Part shown: positions 53,297 to 57,209 of the stretch, one piece after another | How positions within the stretch are numbered: position 1 is the stretch's first letter | How the letters are laid out: each line of letters starts with the position of its first letter | Origin: CAZABP01 sp964483245 | Lineage (GTDB): Bacteria; Planctomycetota; UBA1135; UBA2386 | Assembly (NCBI GenBank): GCA_964483245.1 | Contig: CAZABP010000029.1 | Location: 1 to 57,209 of the forward strand | Length of the DNA: 57,209 nucleotides | Direction: 5' to 3' | The notes under the pieces: generated by a model | What the model was told of the DNA's origin: nothing | The model's database searches: none | What the model saw: the letters and a program-made list of their open reading frames with translations, nothing else | Position numbers and translations under genes: made by a program

Positions 53297-53833
53297 TCAG
53301 CTCCGCAGCGCCGGTGCCATCGCAGCGCGCCAGCGCGCCAGCTTGCGCGCGAACGGCATCGCCGCGTGCGCAGGGCTCGTCGAGGGGACCGCGATCAGCT
53401 CCGGCGGACTCTCATCCAGCCCCGGCAGCACCAGGCGGACGAACAGGCGCTCCGCGGTGCGCCCGTTGACCAGGATCCGACGGATCGAAGGCTGCGCCCG
53501 CAGCAGCTCCGCGATCCGGTTCGGCACCACACTGCGGATGGTGGCGTCGTGGCTCGCGTCGCGTTCGCAGCTCAGCGCGACGTCCCACAGCGCGATCCGG
53601 TGCCGGCGCAGCGCGGCGAGGCGCTCGCCGTACGGGAGCCCGGCGTCGAAGCCGAGCAGCGCCCCGCAGATGCGCCAGAAGGCGTTGCGCGGGTGCGCGT
53701 AGTAGCGCTGCTGGCGCAGCGACTCGGCGCCCGGCATCGAGCCGAGCACCAGGATCCGCGGGCGCAGACCGACGATCGGCGGCAGGCTCCGCAGCCGGGC
53801 GGGCGTGTCAGTTGGCGCCACCTCTTTGGCCAC
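53297..53833 (-). CDS. Hypoxanthine-DNA glycosylase (UDG superfamily)
   Basis: The 178-residue protein has the UDG-fold motifs of family 6: GSMPGAESLRQQRYYAHPRN in the N-terminal half and VPSTSPAHA near the C-terminus. RYYAHPRNAFWRI is highly typical. Family members excise hypoxanthine (deaminated adenine) from DNA. It is single-domain, with no partner gene nearby. The ATG at 53833 is preceded by a GGAG-like GCCACC stretch without a clear ribosome site. Confidence 0.9.
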   Translation of the reverse strand: MAKEVAPTDTPARLRSLPPIVGLRPRILVLGSMPGAESLRQQRYYAHPRNAFWRICGALLGFDAGLPYGERLAALRRHRIALWDVALSCERDASHDATIRSVVPNRIAELLRAQPSIRRILVNGRTAERLFVRLVLPGLDESPPELIAVPSTSPAHAAMPFARKLARWRAAMAPALRS

Positions 53834-53901
53834 CGAACGCCGCAGCGCCGGCGCGGGAGCTTTCCCGCGCGCCGGCGCTGCATTGCGATCCGTCGTCCGG
53901 C

Positions 53902-55197
53902 TCAGTTGTAGATGAGCGTCTTGCCGAGGTCGCTGAGGTACAGCGACCCGCCGCCGATGCTGACCGACTGCAGGCGGACTTCGAGGCCGCCGAGACCGGT
54001 CGGGATCGGCGCGTTGAACAGCGCCTTACCACCAGCGACCGGGACGGTGGGCCCGACCTGGAAGTAGACATGCGGCGCAATCGCGCCGAACAGCAGGTAG
54101 CAGTTCGCGCCGAATGGCGGGCTCGGGAGCGGCCCGATCGACATCTCGCCGCTGCTGACGAACAACGCGGCGCTGCCGCCGCTGGCCTTCGACGCCGTGA
54201 GCTGGAGGCCCCAGCTCGCGTTCCCGGTGTACGGGACCTCGTCGACCATCGTCAGCGGACCATCGCAGCCGACGCTGTGGTTGAACCAGCCGTAGATCTC
54301 GGCGATTCCGTCGGAGTTCGCCTGGTGCGTGCAGATCAGCGTCGGACGGCCGTTCTTCATCGAGAACTCGATGCCGCCCGCGATCCCGCCCGGAGGCGTG
54401 CCGGCGATCGTCTGGTCGCCGAAGAACATGTTCCCGGTCGCGACGGCCGGGCTGCCGCTCGTCATCTCGATGCCGACGACCTGGTACCCGCCTCCGGTCG
54501 TGCGCGAACTGCCGGTCTGGCTGAACCACCAGATCTTGTCGGACACGATGTCGTAGGCGGCGCCGTAGATCGCGCCGGAGCCCTTCTTCTGGATCTGGTT
54601 CACCGCCAGCGCCTGGATGACGGTCCCATCCTTGCGGAACTCGTACAGCGCGGCGCCGAAGTCCCCGGTCCACATCGAGCCCTTGCCGTTGTCCCCCTTC
54701 GGGTTGTAGGCGAGCGCCCGGATCGTCGTGGAGCCGATCGCGGCGGTCCACGCCTTCGCGGGGTCGAACTTCCGCGTGGCGACGTCGAAGCAGAGGACCT
54801 TGTTGCCGGAGGCGGCGTTCTCGCAGCCGCCGTAGATCAGGTGGTTCGCGGCGTCGTAGGCGAGGTCGCGCAGACCCCAGACGGTCGTGCCGTACGGCAG
54901 CGTGTCGTATTGGGCGACGTACTTCCCGGTCTTGTCCAGCTCGTAGAGCTTGTGGTTGTTGCCGGTCGCGAGGACCGGGGAGCGCGCCGAGACGAAGTAG
55001 TTCCCGTCACGGTCGCGCACGCAGCCGAGGATGCCGTTGACGGTCTGGGAAGTGGCCGCGCTCAGGATCGCCTGGAGGTCCAGCTTGTTGCTGCCGCCAG
55101 GAAACAGCGGGTCGTTCAGTGGGGCGCCGAGCACCGTGTTGGTCTGGGCGATGGTCGCGCCGCAGAGCAGAGCGGCGGCGAGGATCGAGACGCGCAT
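53902..55197 (-). CDS. Exported propeller-like protein with shared C-terminal module
   Basis: The 431-residue product has a signal peptide (MRVSILAAALLCGATIAQ) and a repeated four-strand pattern (for example LYELDKTGKYVAQYDTLPYG and DIVSDKIWWFSQTG), as in quinoprotein/NHL-like beta-propellers. The C-terminal 80 residues (from about residue 350) end in an APIPTGLGGLEVRLQ strand, resembling the kelch and FG-GAP proteins. GGAGAA lies six bases before ATG 55197, giving a strong start. No enzyme motif is found. Surface location is likely. Confidence 0.72.
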   Translation of the reverse strand: MRVSILAAALLCGATIAQTNTVLGAPLNDPLFPGGSNKLDLQAILSAATSQTVNGILGCVRDRDGNYFVSARSPVLATGNNHKLYELDKTGKYVAQYDTLPYGTTVWGLRDLAYDAANHLIYGGCENAASGNKVLCFDVATRKFDPAKAWTAAIGSTTIRALAYNPKGDNGKGSMWTGDFGAALYEFRKDGTVIQALAVNQIQKKGSGAIYGAAYDIVSDKIWWFSQTGSSRTTGGGYQVVGIEMTSGSPAVATGNMFFGDQTIAGTPPGGIAGGIEFSMKNGRPTLICTHQANSDGIAEIYGWFNHSVGCDGPLTMVDEVPYTGNASWGLQLTASKASGGSAALFVSSGEMSIGPLPSPPFGANCYLLFGAIAPHVYFQVGPTVPVAGGKALFNAPIPTGLGGLEVRLQSVSIGGGSLYLSDLGKTLIYN

Positions 55198-55353
55198 GGA
55201 GTTCTCCTGCATGGAAAGGGGGGTATGCCCGAAGCCGGGCGATGAGGAACAGAGTGATTTAGCCGTGAAGGATGCGCCCAGCCAATCCCCTGCGCCGGGT
55301 CCGGATCCCGCGTCCACGGCAGCGTGCCCAGCCCAGCCGGCGCGGCGCCGGCT

Positions 55354-57138
55354 CTACCGCTTCCGCGCGGTCTGCTCGATGGCCGTCATGACCTCGGGCC
55401 GTTGCACCCCGACCGCGCTGTTCGGATCGATCGGGGGCAGCGGCATGCCGAGCCACTGCTGCAGCGCGTAGGCGCAGGCGTGCCGGGCTTCGGGGCGGCT
55501 GCCCGGGTGGTACAGCACATCCGCCAGCGCCATGCCGGACGCGAGCCGCGGTTCCTGCAGGATCGCCCGCAGCAGCGGCTCACGCCGGTCCGGATCACCC
55601 AGCGCCACCCCGATCTCTTCGCGCGTGCCGCTCGCGGCCAGCTTGCGCGCCGGCTCGGGCACGTTTGCGCGGCGCTCGTTCATGACGCGGCCGACCTCGT
55701 CGAGGTTCGCCCCGAACTCGCTGCCGAACGACAGCATCAACACCTCGCGCAGGATCTCACGGTCGTCGCCGAGGATCTGGAACTGTCCGCGGCCGGCCTT
55801 CGCGATCGCCTCGAAGGCGCGCACGGTCGCGTTCTCCCGCGTCCGCCGCGAGCCGGTCGCGATCGCGTGCACCTGGCTGCGCCCGTCGCGCGCGAACGAC
55901 TTGATCCGTGCCAGCAGCTTCTGCTGGGCGTGATCGTGCGGCGGCGCATCGCCGATCAGCACGACGACGCGCTTGGCCCCGCTGCGCCAGCGCATCCCGA
56001 ACGCCTGCGCGAGTCCCGCATCCACCGCCTCCGGATGATCCCCCCCGCCGCCGGCGTCGACGAACTGCAGGAAGTTGATCGCCTGGTAGTGATCCTCGAC
56101 CAGCGCCAGCTCGCGCGTCAGGTAGTCCTCGCGCCCGCGGTCGCGGTAGGTCACGATCGACACGCGCGCATCCGGCACCAGCGCGTGCAGGATGTCGATC
56201 ATCTCGGCGATCCGCTTCTTCGCCTCCGACAGGATGCCCCCCATCGAGCCGGTGCTGTCGACGACGAATGCGATCTCGAGCCCGCTGCGCCGCAGGTCGC
56301 TGACCGTGCGCCGGAAGCCGCCGGAGTCGATCTTCGGATTGCGCAGGCGTAGCACGTCGTCTTCGCCGCCTGCCTTGATGCGCGTGAACAGGCCCTGGCC
56401 GTTGCCGAGCGCGTCCCGCACCGGCTCGGCTTCGTCGAACATCGCCAGCTCGTCGCGCGGCTTCTCGGCCGGGGCGAGATCCGGGGGATCGAGCAGCACG
56501 ACGTCCGGCGGGATCTCGTTCAGCGGCAGCGTCTCGAGCTCCGCTTCGACGGCGGGCGGGGGCTCCTGCAGTTCGAGCTCCGCTTCCTCGTGCAGCAGAT
56601 CGAACAGCAGCGGCTCGCCGACCTGTGGTGGCCGCGGTGGGGGCACCAGGATCCACAGCAACAGGAACAGCGCTGCATGCAGCAACAGCGAGATCAGGAA
56701 CCACGGCGCCCGTCGCAGCTCGCCAGCGAGGAAGTCGGCGAACCCGGGATCGGCGTGCGTGCGCACGAGCGGCGGGATCGCGGTGGCTGCTGCGGCGGCT
56801 GAGGCGGCTGCGCCTGCTGGCGCCGCCGGCAGCGCCTCCAACCACGCCGCGTGCAGCTCCACGTCGCCGACGCGCAACATGTTGCCGGGTGCGAGCTCGG
56901 CCGCGGTGCAAGGGACTCCGCCGAGGGTGACCGGACCATGTGCCTGCAGCGCCATCGCGAGGCCGGTGCGCGTGATCGTCGCATGCAGCGGCAGCACCGA
57001 GCCGTGCCGCAGGCGCAGGTCGCAGTCGGCCGCGGAGCCGATCCGATAGCTGCGCTCCTGCTCGAGGAAGAACGCGCGCGGTCCGACCAGCAGGGCCGGC
57101 AGCCGCGTCGTCGCGGGGGTGCGATCCAGTTCTTCCAA
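55354..57138 (-). CDS. FHA domain - transmembrane - VWA-domain protein
   Basis: The 594-residue product has an N-terminal FHA-like domain (about 15-100, RIGSAADCDLRLRHGSVLPL with LHATI), an Ala-rich linker, a membrane helix (about 146-165), an acidic Glu/Pro linker with PPDVVLLDPPDLAPAEKP, and a VWA domain (about 285-480). The MIDAS motif DSTGSM starts at D294; DHPEAVDAGLAQAF and IGDAPPHDHAQQ are further conserved pieces. A helical C-terminal extension follows (480-594). The layout parallels the FHA-TM-protease at 8264-9658. The right terminal repeat lies 28 bp before the ATG. Confidence 0.8.
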   Translation of the reverse strand: MEELDRTPATTRLPALLVGPRAFFLEQERSYRIGSAADCDLRLRHGSVLPLHATITRTGLAMALQAHGPVTLGGVPCTAAELAPGNMLRVGDVELHAAWLEALPAAPAGAAASAAAAATAIPPLVRTHADPGFADFLAGELRRAPWFLISLLLHAALFLLLWILVPPPRPPQVGEPLLFDLLHEEAELELQEPPPAVEAELETLPLNEIPPDVVLLDPPDLAPAEKPRDELAMFDEAEPVRDALGNGQGLFTRIKAGGEDDVLRLRNPKIDSGGFRRTVSDLRRSGLEIAFVVDSTGSMGGILSEAKKRIAEMIDILHALVPDARVSIVTYRDRGREDYLTRELALVEDHYQAINFLQFVDAGGGGDHPEAVDAGLAQAFGMRWRSGAKRVVVLIGDAPPHDHAQQKLLARIKSFARDGRSQVHAIATGSRRTRENATVRAFEAIAKAGRGQFQILGDDREILREVLMLSFGSEFGANLDEVGRVMNERRANVPEPARKLAASGTREEIGVALGDPDRREPLLRAILQEPRLASGMALADVLYHPGSRPEARHACAYALQQWLGMPLPPIDPNSAVGVQRPEVMTAIEQTARKR

Positions 57139-57166
57139 GGTGGAAAAGCCTAGCAGTCGTTTCGCA

Positions 57167-57209
57167 AATGCTTCGCAGGCGAGGCCGAGCCAGCGCGGCC
57201 GAGGGCAAG
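57167..57209. repeat. Right copy of 43-bp terminal inverted repeat
   Basis: This copy mirrors bases 2-44 with a single mismatch (57173). It ends exactly at the window edge, as expected if the assembled sequence stopped at a repeat. Confidence 0.85.

Noticed and set aside
51362..53911. 849-codon open frame opposite the spermidine synthase-like gene
   Set aside because: Arg/Gln/Ala-rich shadow without recognisable segments; opposing frame has membrane helices and a SAM-type motif.
2..57209. Whole window as a transposon bounded by the inverted repeat
   Set aside because: No transposase or integrase and no cargo signature; core genes such as prfB and purH lie inside.

Overview
The window is very GC-rich bacterial DNA with almost all third codon positions G or C. 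It is densely packed on both strands with no rRNA, tRNA, CRISPR, transposase or phage gene that I can see. The best guess for the host is a member of the Planctomycetota. This inference rests on the content: exported kelch and FG-GAP proteins with a shared C-terminal module, several secreted von Willebrand A (VWA)/HEAT proteins, FHA fusions, and an ECF sigma/anti-sigma pair beside large exported proteins. No phylogenetic marker was searched. The two window ends carry a 43-bp inverted repeat, so the window probably ends at copies of a dispersed repeat (an assembly break) or at a real element boundary.

Layout. 0.1-2.5 kb: a solitary DNA methyltransferase, then an SRPBCC/NTF2 fusion with its ArsR regulator and palindromic operator. 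2.5-7.6 kb: SppA-type protease, a GH63-like glycosidase coupled to a PLP dehydratase. 7.6-13.1 kb (minus strand): lipoprotein, FHA-TM-HtrA protease, S9 peptidase, M24 aminopeptidase. 13.2-20.7 kb: a 987-residue multi-module exported protein, a G-tract-rich spacer, a polymerase-beta/HD protein, a HEAT-like protein, a Na+/Ca2+ antiporter, a lipoprotein and a small membrane protein. 20.7-28.7 kb (minus strand): a six-gene cluster made of zinc-ribbon/retropepsin, His/Asp-rich exported protein, ECF sigma, anti-sigma and two paralogous exported VWA proteins. 28.7-34.9 kb: lipoprotein, Fis-type regulator, then a coupled M1 peptidase/membrane protein/exported M24 peptidase operon. 34.9-38.1 kb: structured spacer, kelch protein, lone DUF433 protein, hydrolase. 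38.3-42.0 kb: prfB (with programmed frameshift), purH, a small unknown and a YggS-type PLP protein. 42.1-45.3 kb: EamA transporter, PLP decarboxylase and a divergent SAM methyltransferase. 45.4-57.1 kb: FG-GAP protein, thioredoxin-like/HEAT protein, two peptide-type ABC permeases, membrane spermidine-synthase-like protein, hypoxanthine-DNA glycosylase, exported propeller-like protein and an FHA-TM-VWA protein.

How it fits together. Much of the window serves the cell envelope: seven peptidases of several catalytic types, most with signal peptides or membrane anchors, plus adhesive or sensory exported proteins. Genes are tightly coupled; nine junctions are 4-nt ATGA or GTGA overlaps. The strongest candidates for an undescribed system are the ECF-linked cluster at 20.7-28.7 kb and the two FHA-transmembrane-effector proteins.
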